From: Ramlibacter sp.
GTDB lineage: Bacteria > Pseudomonadota > Gammaproteobacteria > Burkholderiales > Burkholderiaceae_C
Direction of reading: 5' to 3'
NCBI GenBank assembly: GCA_013815685.1
Contig: JACDFR010000042.1
Location: 1 to 36,687 of the forward strand
Length of the DNA stretch: 36,687 nucleotides
The first letter of the stretch is position 1. Every line of letters begins with the position of its first letter. The notes below the pieces were generated by a model. That model did not search any database. It had not been told where the DNA came from and worked only from the letters and a program-made list of their open reading frames with translations. Both the position numbers and the translations under genes were made by a program. Positions 8,084 to 16,842 of the stretch are shown here, piece after piece.

Positions 8084-8302
8084 CTACTTGCCTGCCGGTA
8101 TCCCGGTCGGTTCGATATAGCCCAGCTGCCACGCGACGAGGATGCAGATGAACAGCAGGACGGAAAAGCCCACGCGGAATGCGAGCGCCCGTGCCATGCC
8201 GCTCTTGGACTTGCCGCCCGGGCCGTTGCGCATCATGAAGAAAAGGGCCGAGCCCAGGCTTCCGATGATGGCCAGGAACGCCAGGAGCACGAGGTATTTC
8301 AT
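8084..8302 (-). CDS. Twin transmembrane protein (DUF2909-like)
   Basis: A 72-residue protein with two membrane helices (about residues 2-24 and 42-62) joined by a polar loop rich in Gly, Lys and Ser (NGPGGKSKSGMARALA). This is the DUF2909 pattern, a family found opposite or near SURF1 in Burkholderiales and Pseudomonas oxidase clusters. Its role is unknown. It is the only gene of the oxidase locus on the minus strand and is divergent from SURF1 across 15 bases. The start ATG has no Shine-Dalgarno sequence but GATAAT ends 7 bases before it, so the message may be leaderless. Confidence 0.75.
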   Translation of the reverse strand: MKYLVLLAFLAIIGSLGSALFFMMRNGPGGKSKSGMARALAFRVGFSVLLFICILVAWQLGYIEPTGIPAGK

Positions 8303-8317
8303 GGAGGCGATTATCCC

Positions 8318-9046
8318 GTGACAGCCAGCCGGCCGAAGCGCTTTTGGTTGTTGACCCTTGCGGCGCTGGCCGCGATGGCGGCGACGTTCGCCCTGGGCGC
8401 GTGGCAGATGAGCCGCGCCGCGCAGAAACTGGCGTTGCAAGCGGCCATCGACCAGCGTCAGGCCATGCCCCCCGTTGACCAGCAAGCGCTCCTGTCACCT
8501 GCACTCACCACGCAGCTGCTGCATCGGGCTGTGCGCCTGCGCGGCACCTGGGTGGCGCAACACACTGTTTTCCTGGACAACCGCCAGATGCGTGGAAAGC
8601 CCGGCTTTTATGTGGTCACGCCGCTTAAACTCGACGGCAGCGACTCGGCGGTACTGGTGGAGCGCGGATGGGTCCAGCGCAACTTCGTCGAACGCGAAAA
8701 GCTGCCCCCGGTCGAAACGCCCCCAGGGCTCGTCGAGCTGGACGGGCGGATGGCCTCGCCCCCCGGCAAGCTATACGAATTCGAAAGTGCCCGCCACGGC
8801 CCCATCCGGCAAAATATCGACTTGGCCCAGTTCCGGGCCGAAACCGGCCTGGCGCTGCTTCCGCTTTCCGTGCGGCAGACCGGCGGTTCGTCGCAAGGCC
8901 TGCTGCGCGAGTGGCCGGTGGTCGCCAGCGGCGTCGATAAACATTACGGTTATGCCTTCCAGTGGTGGGCCTTGAGCGCCCTGATCGCCTTCCTCTATGT
9001 CTGGTTCCAGTTCATCGCCCCGCGTCGAAAAATCCACCGTGCGTGA
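8318..9046 (+). CDS. SURF1 family oxidase assembly protein
   Basis: A 242-residue protein with the SURF1 (Shy1) plan. The first membrane helix (about residues 9-29) ends in LGAWQMSRAAQK, a periplasmic domain contains RGTW, FLDNRQMRGKPGFYVVTPL and VERGWVQ, and the second helix YAFQWWALSALIAFLYVWF lies near the C-terminus. SURF1 binds heme a and helps insert it into subunit I. The start is a GTG at 8318, supported by GGAGG 10 bases upstream; no closer ATG fits the family N-terminus. It overlaps the next gene by 8 bases if that gene starts at its GTG, implying coupled translation. Confidence 0.92.
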   Translation: MTASRPKRFWLLTLAALAAMAATFALGAWQMSRAAQKLALQAAIDQRQAMPPVDQQALLSPALTTQLLHRAVRLRGTWVAQHTVFLDNRQMRGKPGFYVVTPLKLDGSDSAVLVERGWVQRNFVEREKLPPVETPPGLVELDGRMASPPGKLYEFESARHGPIRQNIDLAQFRAETGLALLPLSVRQTGGSSQGLLREWPVVASGVDKHYGYAFQWWALSALIAFLYVWFQFIAPRRKIHRA

Positions 9047-9731
9047 AGAGCCGTTGGGTCTCACGGTGCATGGGCTTCCCAGCCCGCAGGAGGCGTTGGC
9101 CGGCGACGGCCGCCGAACGCGGCTGGGGCGGCTCAAGATGCTGGGCGTGCTGGCGGTTTGCGCTGCACCGGTCGTCGCGTCCTATTTCACCTACTACGTG
9201 ATCCGGCCCGAGGGCCGGCGCAATTACGGCGAGCTGGTGGAGCCCCAGCGTCCCTTGCCGGCCCTCGCGGCGACGTCGCTGGAGGGCTCGGCGGTGGCAC
9301 TGCCTTCGCTGAGGGGCCAATGGCTGCTGGTCAGCGTGGGCAGCGGGGCCTGCGACGACGCCTGCGAGAGACATCTCTACCTGCAGCGTCAGCTGCGCGA
9401 AGGCCTGGGCAAGGAAAAAGACCGCCTCGATCGGGTCTGGCTGGTGGCCGATGGCCAGCCGATACGCCCTTCCTTGCTCCCGGCGCTTGCGCAGGCGACC
9501 GTCTTGCGGGTGGACGGCCAACAACTGGGCCGTTGGCTGGCCGCTGCCCCTGGGCATGAGCTGGCGGACCACCTCTACCTGGTCGACCCGCTGGGCAACT
9601 GGATGATGCGGTTTCCGGCATTGAAATCGGGCGAACTCGACACTTCGGCGGCGAAGAACATCAAGCGCGACCTGGAGCGTGTGTTGCGCGCTTCCGCCTC
9701 CTGGGACCGGCCGGGCCGCAGCGCCCCCTGA
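9039..9731 (+). CDS. Membrane-anchored SCO-like thioredoxin-fold protein
   Basis: A 230-residue protein with a basic N-terminus, one membrane helix (about residues 34-54, ending YFTYYVIRP) and a periplasmic domain with a thioredoxin-like pattern. [19 protein letters not shown] holds a CX3C pair at C105 and C109, and [17 protein letters not shown] holds H178. SCO proteins bind copper through a CX3C pair and a distant His placed the same way, so this could be a second copper chaperone or thiol reductase for the oxidase. It is usually annotated only as hypothetical next to surf1. The start is uncertain: GTG 9039 overlaps SURF1 by 8 bases, while ATG 8997 would overlap it by 50; neither has a good ribosome site. 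The stop lies 2 bases before ctaA. Confidence 0.75.
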   Translation: MREEPLGLTVHGLPSPQEALAGDGRRTRLGRLKMLGVLAVCAAPVVASYFTYYVIRPEGRRNYGELVEPQRPLPALAATSLEGSAVALPSLRGQWLLVSVGSGACDDACERHLYLQRQLREGLGKEKDRLDRVWLVADGQPIRPSLLPALAQATVLRVDGQQLGRWLAAAPGHELADHLYLVDPLGNWMMRFPALKSGELDTSAAKNIKRDLERVLRASASWDRPGRSAP

Positions 9732-9733
9732 TC

Positions 9734-10876
9734 ATGGACGCCCAGCCGCTCTACGATCTCTCGCCGGCCCTTCGCCTGATGCTCATGGGCATCGCCATCG
9801 CGATTGGCCCGCTGGCCTGGGTGTGGCTGCGCCATCGGCAGGAAAGCCCGGCGCGGCGGCTCCAGGCCGTGACGCTGCTGACCTTGTTTCTCACCTTCGA
9901 CCTGGTGCTGTTCGGCGCGTTCACACGGCTCACGGATTCCGGGCTGGGCTGTCCCGATTGGCCCGGCTGCTATGGCGAGGCCAGCCCAAGCGGGGCGCAT
10001 GCGCAGATCAGCCGGGCCCAGGGCGAAATGCCCAGTGGCCCTGTGACGCACGAAAAAGCGTGGATAGAAATGACCCATCGCTACCTGGCGACCGGCGTCG
10101 GCGTCCTCATCCTGGTGCTGGCAGCGGCGGCGTGGGGGCAGCGCAGAAGAAACAGGGCCGTCGGCCCGTGGTGGCCGACGGCGACGCTGGCCTGGGTCTG
10201 CCTTCAGGGCGCGTTCGGTGCGCTGACGGTGACCATGAAACTTTTCCCGGCCATCGTGACGCTGCATCTGTTGGGAGGCCTGGTGTTGCTGGCCCTGCTG
10301 TGCCGCCAGGCGGTGATGCATCAGCAAGCCGGCCGGGGCGCCGCTGCGATCGTGTCCCGCGGCACCCGTGGCTGGGTGGACGCTGCGTTTGCCTTGTTGT
10401 GGCTGCAGGTCGCGCTCGGCGGCTGGGTGAGCACCAATTACGCCGTGCTCGCCTGCAGCGAGTTTCCGGCTTGCCAGGGCAGCTGGTGGCCCGCCATGGA
10501 TTTTCGCCAGGGCTTCGAGGTCTGGCGCGAGCTTGGCAAGACCGGCGCAGGCGAGAACATCGGCTTTGCCGCGCTCACGGCCATCCACTATGCTCACCGC
10601 TTGCTTGCTTATGTGCTTCTCGCTGTTCTGACCGTGCTGGCCTGGCGCCTGCGCGCCGGGGGCGCACTTCGCACGCAAGCACGCTGGATCGCCGGCCTGG
10701 CGATCTTGCAGCTGGCGACGGGCCTGTCCAACGTCGTGCTGGGCTGGCCTTTGCTGTCCGCGGTGCTGCATACCGGCGGCGCCGCGGCGCTGGTGGTCGT
10801 GCTGACCTGGGCGTTATGCGAAAGCCGGCCTGCCCCCGTCTCGCCCGCGGCGTCGCTGAAGGGGGTGCCCGCATGA
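9734..10876 (+). CDS. ctaA: Heme A synthase (COX15/CtaA family)
   Basis: A 380-residue polytopic protein with eight predicted helices in two similar halves. It oxidises the C8 methyl group of heme O to give heme A. The first half has the [17 protein letters not shown] loop, with a Cys pair near residues 76-81. The second half has the matching loop [10 protein letters not shown]. His residues at the heme sites are seen in [28 protein letters not shown] and VLHTGG. It starts 2 bases after the SCO-like gene and its TGA overlaps the ATG of ctaB by 4 bases (ATGA), so the two steps of heme A synthesis are translationally coupled. Confidence 0.95.
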   Translation: MDAQPLYDLSPALRLMLMGIAIAIGPLAWVWLRHRQESPARRLQAVTLLTLFLTFDLVLFGAFTRLTDSGLGCPDWPGCYGEASPSGAHAQISRAQGEMPSGPVTHEKAWIEMTHRYLATGVGVLILVLAAAAWGQRRRNRAVGPWWPTATLAWVCLQGAFGALTVTMKLFPAIVTLHLLGGLVLLALLCRQAVMHQQAGRGAAAIVSRGTRGWVDAAFALLWLQVALGGWVSTNYAVLACSEFPACQGSWWPAMDFRQGFEVWRELGKTGAGENIGFAALTAIHYAHRLLAYVLLAVLTVLAWRLRAGGALRTQARWIAGLAILQLATGLSNVVLGWPLLSAVLHTGGAAALVVVLTWALCESRPAPVSPAASLKGVPA

Positions 10877-11781
10877 GAGTCGCCAAGCCTCAGGCGATGG
10901 GCCATCCCAGCGCCTCCCGGTTGCAGCAGTTCTATGCGCTGACCAAGCCGCGTGTGGTGCAGCTCATCGTGTTCTGCGCACTGATCGGGATGGTGCTCGC
11001 GGTGCCCGGCACCCCCACCGCGGCAGACCTCAAGCAGGGTCTGCTGGCCTGCCTGGGAATCTGGCTGGTGGCGGGCGCGGCCGCGGTATTCAATTGCCTT
11101 GTTGAAAAGGGCATTGATGCCAGGATGAAGCGCACATCCTGGCGCGCAACCGCCAAGGGCGAGCTGAACGACTGGCACACCCTTTTGTTCGCTGCCGTAC
11201 TGTGCGCGCTCGGATCGGTACTGCTGTATGTGTGGGTCAATCTGCTGACCATGTGGCTGACCTTCGCCACTTTCGTCGGCTACGCCGTCATCTATACCGT
11301 CATTCTCAAGCCCCTGACGCCGCAAAATATAGTCATTGGGGGCGCTTCGGGCGCCATGCCGCCGGTCCTGGGCTGGGCTGCCATGACCGGCGATGTCGGC
11401 CCCGAGGCGCTGATCCTGTTTCTCATCATCTTTCTGTGGACGCCGCCGCATTTCTGGGCCCTGGCCCTGTACCGCGTGGAGGACTACCGCAAGTCCGGCT
11501 TGCCGATGCTTCCGGTGACGCATGGGAATGAGTTCACGCGCCTGCAGATATTCCTGTACACGCTGGTCCTGTTCGCCGCCTGCCTGATGCCTTTCGCCTA
11601 TGGCATGAGCTCCTGGCTGTACCTGGCCGCGGCGGTGGCGCTGGGCTTGGGTTTCTCGCTCCACGGATTTTGGCTCTGGCGCGAGTATTCGGATGCGCTC
11701 GCCCGCAAGACGTTCCGGTTCTCGCTGATCCACCTCAGCTTGTTGTTCGCGGCTCTGTTGGTGGACCATTACCTCTTCTGA
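10873..11781 (+). CDS. ctaB: Protoheme IX farnesyltransferase (heme O synthase)
   Basis: A 302-residue UbiA-family prenyltransferase of COX10/CyoE type. It adds the farnesyl group to heme B, giving heme O for CtaA. The first Asp-rich site reads [15 protein letters not shown] (about residues 74-88), matching the family pattern NxxxDxxMxRT. The second region reads [15 protein letters not shown] (about 204-218). About nine hydrophobic helices are present. The N-terminal segment [16 protein letters not shown] sequence ([15 protein letters not shown]) is standard. It overlaps ctaA by 4 bases and is followed 2 bases later by the SCO gene, so ctaA, ctaB and sco form one transcription unit. Confidence 0.96.
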   Translation: MRVAKPQAMGHPSASRLQQFYALTKPRVVQLIVFCALIGMVLAVPGTPTAADLKQGLLACLGIWLVAGAAAVFNCLVEKGIDARMKRTSWRATAKGELNDWHTLLFAAVLCALGSVLLYVWVNLLTMWLTFATFVGYAVIYTVILKPLTPQNIVIGGASGAMPPVLGWAAMTGDVGPEALILFLIIFLWTPPHFWALALYRVEDYRKSGLPMLPVTHGNEFTRLQIFLYTLVLFAACLMPFAYGMSSWLYLAAAVALGLGFSLHGFWLWREYSDALARKTFRFSLIHLSLLFAALLVDHYLF

Positions 11782-11783
11782 TC

Positions 11784-12377
11784 ATGCAACGCCGATCCGT
11801 CCTCGCCTCCCTCGCTTCCCTTGCCGCGCTTTCGTTCTCGGCTTGTACGCAATCCAGTGCGCAATTCAAGGCCATCGACGTCACCGGCGCGGACTATGCC
11901 AAGGATTTCAGCCTGCCCGATCACAACGGCCGCACGCGCACCCTCAAGGATTTCAATGGCAAGCTTGTGGTGATGTTTTTCGGCTACACCCAATGCCCCG
12001 ATGTGTGTCCGACCTCCATGGCGGAGCTGGCAGAGGCCAAGAAGCTGCTCGGCCCCGATGGCGACAAGGTGCAAGGCGTTTTTGTCACGGTCGACCCGGA
12101 GCGGGACACGCCGCAGGTGCTCAAGGGCTACATGGCCAATTTCGATCCCGGCTTCCTGGCTTTGCGCGGCAGCCCGCAGCAGCTGGCCGCGATGGCCAAG
12201 GACTTCAAGGTGTACTACAAGAAGGTCGAAGGCAAGACGCCCACCAGCTACACCATGGACCATTCGGCAGCCAGCTTGGTGTACGACACGCAGGGCCGGC
12301 TGCGCTTGTACACCCGTTATGGCAGTGGTCCGCAAGCCCTGGCCAGCGACCTGCAGCTGCTGCTCAAGCAGGGTTAA
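11784..12377 (+). CDS. SCO1/SenC copper chaperone lipoprotein
   Basis: A 197-residue SCO1/SenC/PrrC family protein. The N-terminus is a lipoprotein signal (basic MQRR, hydrophobic core, and a lipobox ending at the Cys of SFSAC, about residue 20). The thioredoxin-fold domain has FFGYTQCPDVCPTSM with C71 and C75, then VTVDPERDTP and the copper-binding H160 in MDHSAAS. It brings copper to the CuA site of subunit II. It is the last gene of the oxidase block. The name SenC for this family has nothing to do with selenium and should not be confused with the selenophosphate synthetase further on. Confidence 0.95.
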   Translation: MQRRSVLASLASLAALSFSACTQSSAQFKAIDVTGADYAKDFSLPDHNGRTRTLKDFNGKLVVMFFGYTQCPDVCPTSMAELAEAKKLLGPDGDKVQGVFVTVDPERDTPQVLKGYMANFDPGFLALRGSPQQLAAMAKDFKVYYKKVEGKTPTSYTMDHSAASLVYDTQGRLRLYTRYGSGPQALASDLQLLLKQG

Positions 12378-12397
12378 GGCTGGGAGCAAGCGCCCGC

Positions 12398-12465
12398 CCG
12401 GGTCGCCCCAAGGCGCGAAGGCCCCCCGGGGGCAGTGCCGGGGCTTCAGCCTCAGGCGTGGGGGC
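12398..12465. repeat. Comamonadaceae-type intergenic repeat, copy A
   Basis: A GC-rich element with the core GGTCGCCCCAAGGCGCGAAG, a palindromic centre GGCCCCCCGGGGG and a tail GGCGTGGGGGC. It fills the gap between the convergent SCO and Bug-protein genes and ends 3 bases from the stop codon of the minus-strand gene. It matches copy B at 36572-36642 over nearly its whole length and copy C at 35615-35681 more loosely. On the minus strand it lies directly after a stop codon, as the other two do, so it may act as a 3' hairpin. Confidence 0.75.
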
Positions 12466-12468
12466 TAT

Positions 12469-13473
12469 TTACTCGGCCTTGATACCGCGCATCAAGATCA
12501 CGCCCCCCAGCAATGCGGTGTCGGCCTTGATGCGATTGGCCAGACCTTCCGACGACGTACCCGCCACCTGCCAGCCCTGCTGGAAGAGTTTCTGGCGAAC
12601 GTCCGGGGTGCGCGCTATGTCGCCGATCAACGTGGAGAGTTTGGCCACGATCGGCCGGGGCATGGATGCAGGCGCAGCGGCCGCGGTCCAGATCTCGAGC
12701 TGGAACCCCCGCAAGCCAGCTTCGTCGAGGCTGGGGTACTCGGGAACCAGCGGGCTGCGGCTGGCCGATGTGACACCTACGGCCTTGAGCTTGCCGGCAC
12801 GGATCTGGGCGGCTGCCAGCGCGGGCGGGAGCAGCGACAGCTGGATCTGGCCGCCAAGCATGGCGTTGATGACCTGCGGGTTGCCGGGGTAGGGGACGTG
12901 CACCGGGTCGATGTTGGTCTTGGTCTTGAGCAGCTCCATGCCGATATGGCCCACGGTGCCGACACCCGGCGTGCCGTAGCTCCATTTGCGTCCCGCATTG
13001 CGCGCCGCCAGGAAAAACTCCTGCGCGGTATTGAACGGTGTGCTGGCTGGCGCCGCAAGCAGCAATGGGGCGGTCCCGATCAGGCTGATGGGCGCGAGGT
13101 CCTTCAGCGGGTCGAAAGGCGTCGCCGGGTTGAGCAGCTTGGCGATCGTCATGTTCCCGTTGATCATCACGCCGATGGTGTGGTCATCTGTGGCTTTTGC
13201 CACGACGTCGGCGGCGATGTTGCCGCCCGCGCCGGGCCGGTTCTCCACGATCACCGGCTGGCCCAGCGCCTTGGAAAGCGGCTCGGCGATCGTGCGCGCC
13301 ACCAGGTCGGGCGTGGAGCCGCCGGGAAATCCGACCATGATGCGAACCGGCTTGGTGGGCCATGCGGCAGGGGCCGTGGCAGGTGCCCTGGTGGATTTCG
13401 GGGTTTGGGCGCCCGCCGAGACGGCGGCCAGCGCGAGCGTCAGGAATGCGCGGCGCGCGGGAAATTTCGACAT
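12469..13473 (-). CDS. Bug family (TctC-like) solute-binding protein
   Basis: A 334-residue periplasmic binding protein of the tripartite tricarboxylate transporter (TctC/Bug) family, abundant in Bordetella and Comamonadaceae. A signal peptide with an Arg pair (PARRAFLTLALAAVSAGAQ) suggests possible Tat export. Family motifs follow: WPTKPVRIMVGFPGGSTPD (about 38-56), ENRPGAGGNIAADVVAK (about 77-93), and the loop PGVGTVGHIGMELLK that lines the ligand pocket. No TctA or TctB gene is adjacent, so the transporter or sensor partner is elsewhere and the ligand cannot be named. The start ATG has AAGGAAG 8 bases upstream. The gene follows the GGDEF-type gene by 21 bases on the same strand. Confidence 0.9.
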   Translation of the reverse strand: MSKFPARRAFLTLALAAVSAGAQTPKSTRAPATAPAAWPTKPVRIMVGFPGGSTPDLVARTIAEPLSKALGQPVIVENRPGAGGNIAADVVAKATDDHTIGVMINGNMTIAKLLNPATPFDPLKDLAPISLIGTAPLLLAAPASTPFNTAQEFFLAARNAGRKWSYGTPGVGTVGHIGMELLKTKTNIDPVHVPYPGNPQVINAMLGGQIQLSLLPPALAAAQIRAGKLKAVGVTSASRSPLVPEYPSLDEAGLRGFQLEIWTAAAAPASMPRPIVAKLSTLIGDIARTPDVRQKLFQQGWQVAGTSSEGLANRIKADTALLGGVILMRGIKAE

Positions 13474-13494
13474 GCTGGATCTTCCTTTAAGTGG

Positions 13495-15210
13495 CTAAAA
13501 ATTGAGCGGACGGATGAGTTTGCGTGCCTCGGGGCGCATGGATTGCACGCCCTCGAGCAGCCAGCTCAGGCTGCCCGAAGCGTTGAGATCACGGTCGGGC
13601 AGCAGGGCCACCGAGACGTGGAACCTGATCGTCGTGCCCGGCGGCAGGGCTGCGGATGACCGCAGCCCGCTGGCGATCACGTGCTGGGCGCGGCTGACGG
13701 CATTCTCGGTGGTGGTCGGGCCTTCAAGCAGCAGCGCGAATTCGTGGTCGCCCACCCGCGCCGCCATGTCGATGTCGGTGATGGCACTCCGCAGCAGCGA
13801 GGCGGCGACCACCAGCGCCTTGTCGGCCGTTTCGCGGCCGAATTCCGCGGCGATCCCTTCGAAATTGGAGATCCGCACGGCCATCAACGCGCAGGCGTGC
13901 TTGAGAGAGCGCGATCGCGTCAGGGCGCCATCGAGCCGCTGCAGCAGCGTGCGAGAGTGAGCCAGACCGGTCAGCGCGTCGGTGTGCGCCAACGCGGCGG
14001 TGCGGACCTGGGCTTCGCGGCGGCGGCCGCCGCGCAGGCTCAGCGCATAGAACAGGATTGGCATTTCCAGGGCGGCGCCGATGGACAGGCCATATCGTGT
14101 GAGGGCGCTCGCCGGTATCAGGTTCAGGCCCCGCAGGAGGGGAAACATGGCCATCACCAATACGGGCAGGAAGCCCAGGGCGATCAGCGGCATGTGGGGG
14201 TCGTCGCCTTGCGTCCAGACCAGCGCGATCAGCAATACGACGACACCCAGCGCCAGCGCCGTCAACATCATCACCAGGGCGAACGACTGGCGCGAAAGCA
14301 GGAACGTGTCCAGGGCGACTGCTGAAAGCTGCGCGGCGATGACACTCCAAACCGCCAGGTCCAGGCCCTTCGAGAAGCGGGCGGGCTCGGTCACGGTGCG
14401 GGCGAACCAGAGCGCGGCGGCGGCCGATACGCCGGGCAGCAGGAAGGTGGCCACTTCGTTCCATCTGAGCCAGTGGTCCCACAGGTATTGCGCCCCCACG
14501 CCCAGATAGGCGACCTGGCCTGCCGCCAGCGTGCCGACATAGACCGCGAAGACGCCGAAGTTGCGGTCGCGATAGGCCACGGCATTGGCGCCGGACACCA
14601 GCACGATCAGTGCCGACAGTCCGAAGTAGGCGCCTAGCAGGAACTGTTCGCGCTCGCGCGAAGCGATCAGGGCCGACTGGTCGTACAGGGTGATGGGCGC
14701 GGCGAAGTCAACCCTCTCGTGCTCGACGCGAAGCCAGTAGCGCACCGGCTTGCCGCGCTCCGGCGACAACTCGAAGGTGGGGAAACGGCCGGCCAGAGGC
14801 CATTGCGAAACCGCCGTCCCGTCGCCGGCCTCCTGCCTCACCCACTGCCCTTGCGCCGACCGGTAGAACAGCTGGGCCCGGTCGAGCCCGGAAGACGCGA
14901 ATTCGACGAACCAGCGCTTTTCGCCCGTATTGATGGCGTCGAATCTGAGCCACAAGGCTTGCCTGTCGATGCGCAAACTGCGGCCGTCCGCGCGCGGGAC
15001 CCAGGGCAGTGTGTCGCGCGCGGCTTCGATCTCGTCGGCTGTGCGCATACCGCCCGGATCGATCCAGAAGCGGCTGTGGCCATCCAGCGACACCTGCTGC
15101 GATGGGGGTGAAAGAACGATTGCGCCGTCCTGGGCGAACGCCGCGCCCAGGGCAAGCAGCCAAAGGATCAGCCCCGCGGCGAACGCCCAAGTTGTTCTTT
15201 TTCCTCGCAC
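13495..15210 (-). CDS. 7TM-DISM sensor with degenerate GGDEF domain
   Basis: A 571-residue membrane protein. After a signal peptide (to about residue 26) comes a periplasmic 7TMR-DISM extracellular domain (about 30-175, jelly-roll type with WLRFDAIN and RYWLRVEHE). Seven membrane helices (about 190-390) and a cytoplasmic domain with DALTGLAHSR (about 411-420) follow, recalling the start of a diguanylate cyclase. The signature loop, however, reads RVGDHEF (GDHEF at 487-491) instead of GGDEF: the second Gly is Asp and the metal-binding Asp is His. Cyclic-di-GMP synthesis is therefore unlikely; a regulatory or GTP-binding role is possible. The start is a GTG at 15210, the only one compatible with the signal peptide, with a poor ribosome site. 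It lies 43 bases downstream of rpoH on the same strand. Confidence 0.85.
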   Translation of the reverse strand: MRGKRTTWAFAAGLILWLLALGAAFAQDGAIVLSPPSQQVSLDGHSRFWIDPGGMRTADEIEAARDTLPWVPRADGRSLRIDRQALWLRFDAINTGEKRWFVEFASSGLDRAQLFYRSAQGQWVRQEAGDGTAVSQWPLAGRFPTFELSPERGKPVRYWLRVEHERVDFAAPITLYDQSALIASREREQFLLGAYFGLSALIVLVSGANAVAYRDRNFGVFAVYVGTLAAGQVAYLGVGAQYLWDHWLRWNEVATFLLPGVSAAAALWFARTVTEPARFSKGLDLAVWSVIAAQLSAVALDTFLLSRQSFALVMMLTALALGVVVLLIALVWTQGDDPHMPLIALGFLPVLVMAMFPLLRGLNLIPASALTRYGLSIGAALEMPILFYALSLRGGRRREAQVRTAALAHTDALTGLAHSRTLLQRLDGALTRSRSLKHACALMAVRISNFEGIAAEFGRETADKALVVAASLLRSAITDIDMAARVGDHEFALLLEGPTTTENAVSRAQHVIASGLRSSAALPPGTTIRFHVSVALLPDRDLNASGSLSWLLEGVQSMRPEARKLIRPLNF

Positions 15211-15253
15211 CCGGCGATTGTTGCAGCATTCGCCCGGCGGGCAATAGCGCAGA

Positions 15254-16186
15254 TCACGCGTAGGCGGCCAGCGCCTTCTTCATTTTCTTCATGGCCGCGG
15301 ACTCGATCTGGCGAATACGCTCGGCGCTCACACCGTATTCGGCCGCCAAGTCGTGCAGCGTCAAGCCGCCCGAGCCGTTGTCATTGACCTTGAGCCAGCG
15401 CTCTTCGACGATGCGCCGGCTGCGTGGATCGAGTTGCTCCAGCGCGGCCGCGATGCCTTCACTGGCCAGGACGTCGCGCTGGTGGGATTCCAGCACCATC
15501 GTAGGTTCGTGGTTGGCGTCCGCCAAGTAGGCGATGGGGCCGAAACCTTCATCGCCGTCGTCGCCCGGGGCGGGATCCAGCAGCACGTCGCCGCCCGCCA
15601 TGCGCGCTTCCATCTCGATGACCTCGTCGCGCTTGACGTTGAGTTCGCGTGCCATCACGTCGATCTGTGCGTCGGTCAGGCTGTCGCGGTGCGTCTGCGC
15701 ATCCGCCTCGTCCTTGAAACCCTGCTTCATCGAACGGAGATTGAAGAACAGTTTGCGCTGCGCCTTGGTCGTGGCGACCTTGACCATTCGCCAGTTCTTC
15801 AGGATGTACTCGTGGATTTCCGCCTTGATCCAGTGCAGGGCGTAGCTGACCAGCCGGACACCCTGATCGGGGTCGAAGCGCTTCACGGCCTTCATCAGGC
15901 CGATATTTCCTTCCTGGATCAGGTCGCCGTGCGGCAGGCCGTAGCCGAGGTATTTGCGCGACACGGACACCACCAGCCGCAGGTGCGACAGCACCAGTTT
16001 GCCAGCGGCTTCCAGGTCGTTCTGGTCTTTGAACTTGCGGGCGAATTCCTGCTCCTCCTGAACTGTCAGCATCGGCAGCCGGTTTACCGCCGAGATATAA
16101 GCGTCCAGGTTGCCCAGCGAAGGAACAACCGCCCACGGATTGGCCATTGCCAATGCCGTGCCAGGGGCTCCAATTGATGTGGACAT
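15254..16186 (-). CDS. rpoH: RNA polymerase sigma-32 factor (heat shock)
   Basis: A 310-residue group 3 sigma factor. Region 2 (about residues 65-135) contains the core-binding and -10 recognition helices (GDLIQEGNIGLMKAVKRFDP, WIKAEIHEYILKNWR). The diagnostic RpoH box QRKLFFNLR lies at residues 143-151. Region 4 ends in a helix-turn-helix with LAAEYGVSAERIRQIE. It directs transcription of chaperone and protease genes. I chose ATG 16186 because AAAGGAA lies about 9 bases upstream; a TTG six codons earlier is less likely. Upstream on the minus strand TGCTAGCAT looks like an extended -10, preceded at 18 bases by TTAGCA; this is weak. The gene is alone or followed by the 7TM gene. Confidence 0.97.
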   Translation of the reverse strand: MSTSIGAPGTALAMANPWAVVPSLGNLDAYISAVNRLPMLTVQEEQEFARKFKDQNDLEAAGKLVLSHLRLVVSVSRKYLGYGLPHGDLIQEGNIGLMKAVKRFDPDQGVRLVSYALHWIKAEIHEYILKNWRMVKVATTKAQRKLFFNLRSMKQGFKDEADAQTHRDSLTDAQIDVMARELNVKRDEVIEMEARMAGGDVLLDPAPGDDGDEGFGPIAYLADANHEPTMVLESHQRDVLASEGIAAALEQLDPRSRRIVEERWLKVNDNGSGGLTLHDLAAEYGVSAERIRQIESAAMKKMKKALAAYA

Positions 16187-16389
16187 GCCAGAAATTCCTT
16201 TCAAAGTGGCCGTAATGCTAGCACTCTCTTGGAAAGACTGCTAAGCATGGAGTTCACGCCCACGCTAAAGAAAATCGGTGTTGTATCGGGTATTAATGCC
16301 GGCTCGCAGATGTCGCTTCGCACGCCGATTACCAGTAGTATCGTATACATGCAGTAACAAAGCGCAAACGCGCCAGGCAGGAAAGCAGT

Positions 16390-16839
16390 ATGAAAACCAT
16401 GATCAGTCGGGTGTTCACCAAAAGAGGTGGCCCGTTGCCGATGAAGTTGTCCCCCTGGTCGGTTTCGTCTGAACTCAGCTACAGCGATATCGAAAACTAT
16501 TACTTGCGTATTATTCTCGATTGCCTGCGCCGCATGCTGGTATCCACAGACAGCATCGAGATCGATGTCAGGCCATCGGGCACCGGGCCCACCGGCCTGC
16601 CCGGGTTCTCCGGCTACGTGCGTATCATCAAATGGGATCCGGTCGTGACACCAGTGCTCCTGCAGAACATGTCGGTCGTCGACACGCGGATCCGCAAGGT
16701 CGCAGACGCCTCCGTCATCCTCGAGCACACCCACTTCGCCGGCATCTGGTTCCAGGCCACGAGCAGCACCGAAGGTTCGCCCACGGCCTTGCTCGGCCTT
16801 CCGTGCGAGCTGATCCATCAACCGGGTACGGCCGGCTGA
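16390..16839 (+). CDS. Unrecognised 149-residue protein
   Basis: I do not recognise this protein. It is 149 residues, mostly polar, without a signal peptide or membrane helix. A basic N-terminus (MKTMISRVFTKRGG) is followed by a helical segment (SYSDIENYYLRIILDCLRRML, about residues 30-50) and a beta-rich part (SIEIDVRPS, GYVRIIKWDP, VILEHTHFAGIWF). It ends with a flexible tail. The reading frame is convincing: AGGAAAG lies 5 bases before the ATG, codon use is normal, and the long minus-strand frame opposite it is a shadow. It is divergent from rpoH across 203 bases. That gap is AT-rich, with TATACA at 16343-16348 as a possible -10. The stop lies 3 bases from the convergent Mpo1-like gene. 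Confidence 0.65.
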   Translation: MKTMISRVFTKRGGPLPMKLSPWSVSSELSYSDIENYYLRIILDCLRRMLVSTDSIEIDVRPSGTGPTGLPGFSGYVRIIKWDPVVTPVLLQNMSVVDTRIRKVADASVILEHTHFAGIWFQATSSTEGSPTALLGLPCELIHQPGTAG

Positions 16840-16842
16840 GCT

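Noticed and set aside
11784..12377. SenC as a selenium gene
   Set aside because: SCO1/SenC is a copper chaperone family whose name is a coincidence; the CX3C and His ligands and the oxidase context are clear.
16201..16821. A 206-residue minus-strand frame opposite the 149-residue unknown gene
   Set aside because: It has no ribosome site, no domain, and would read into the rpoH leader. The plus-strand frame has a good Shine-Dalgarno.
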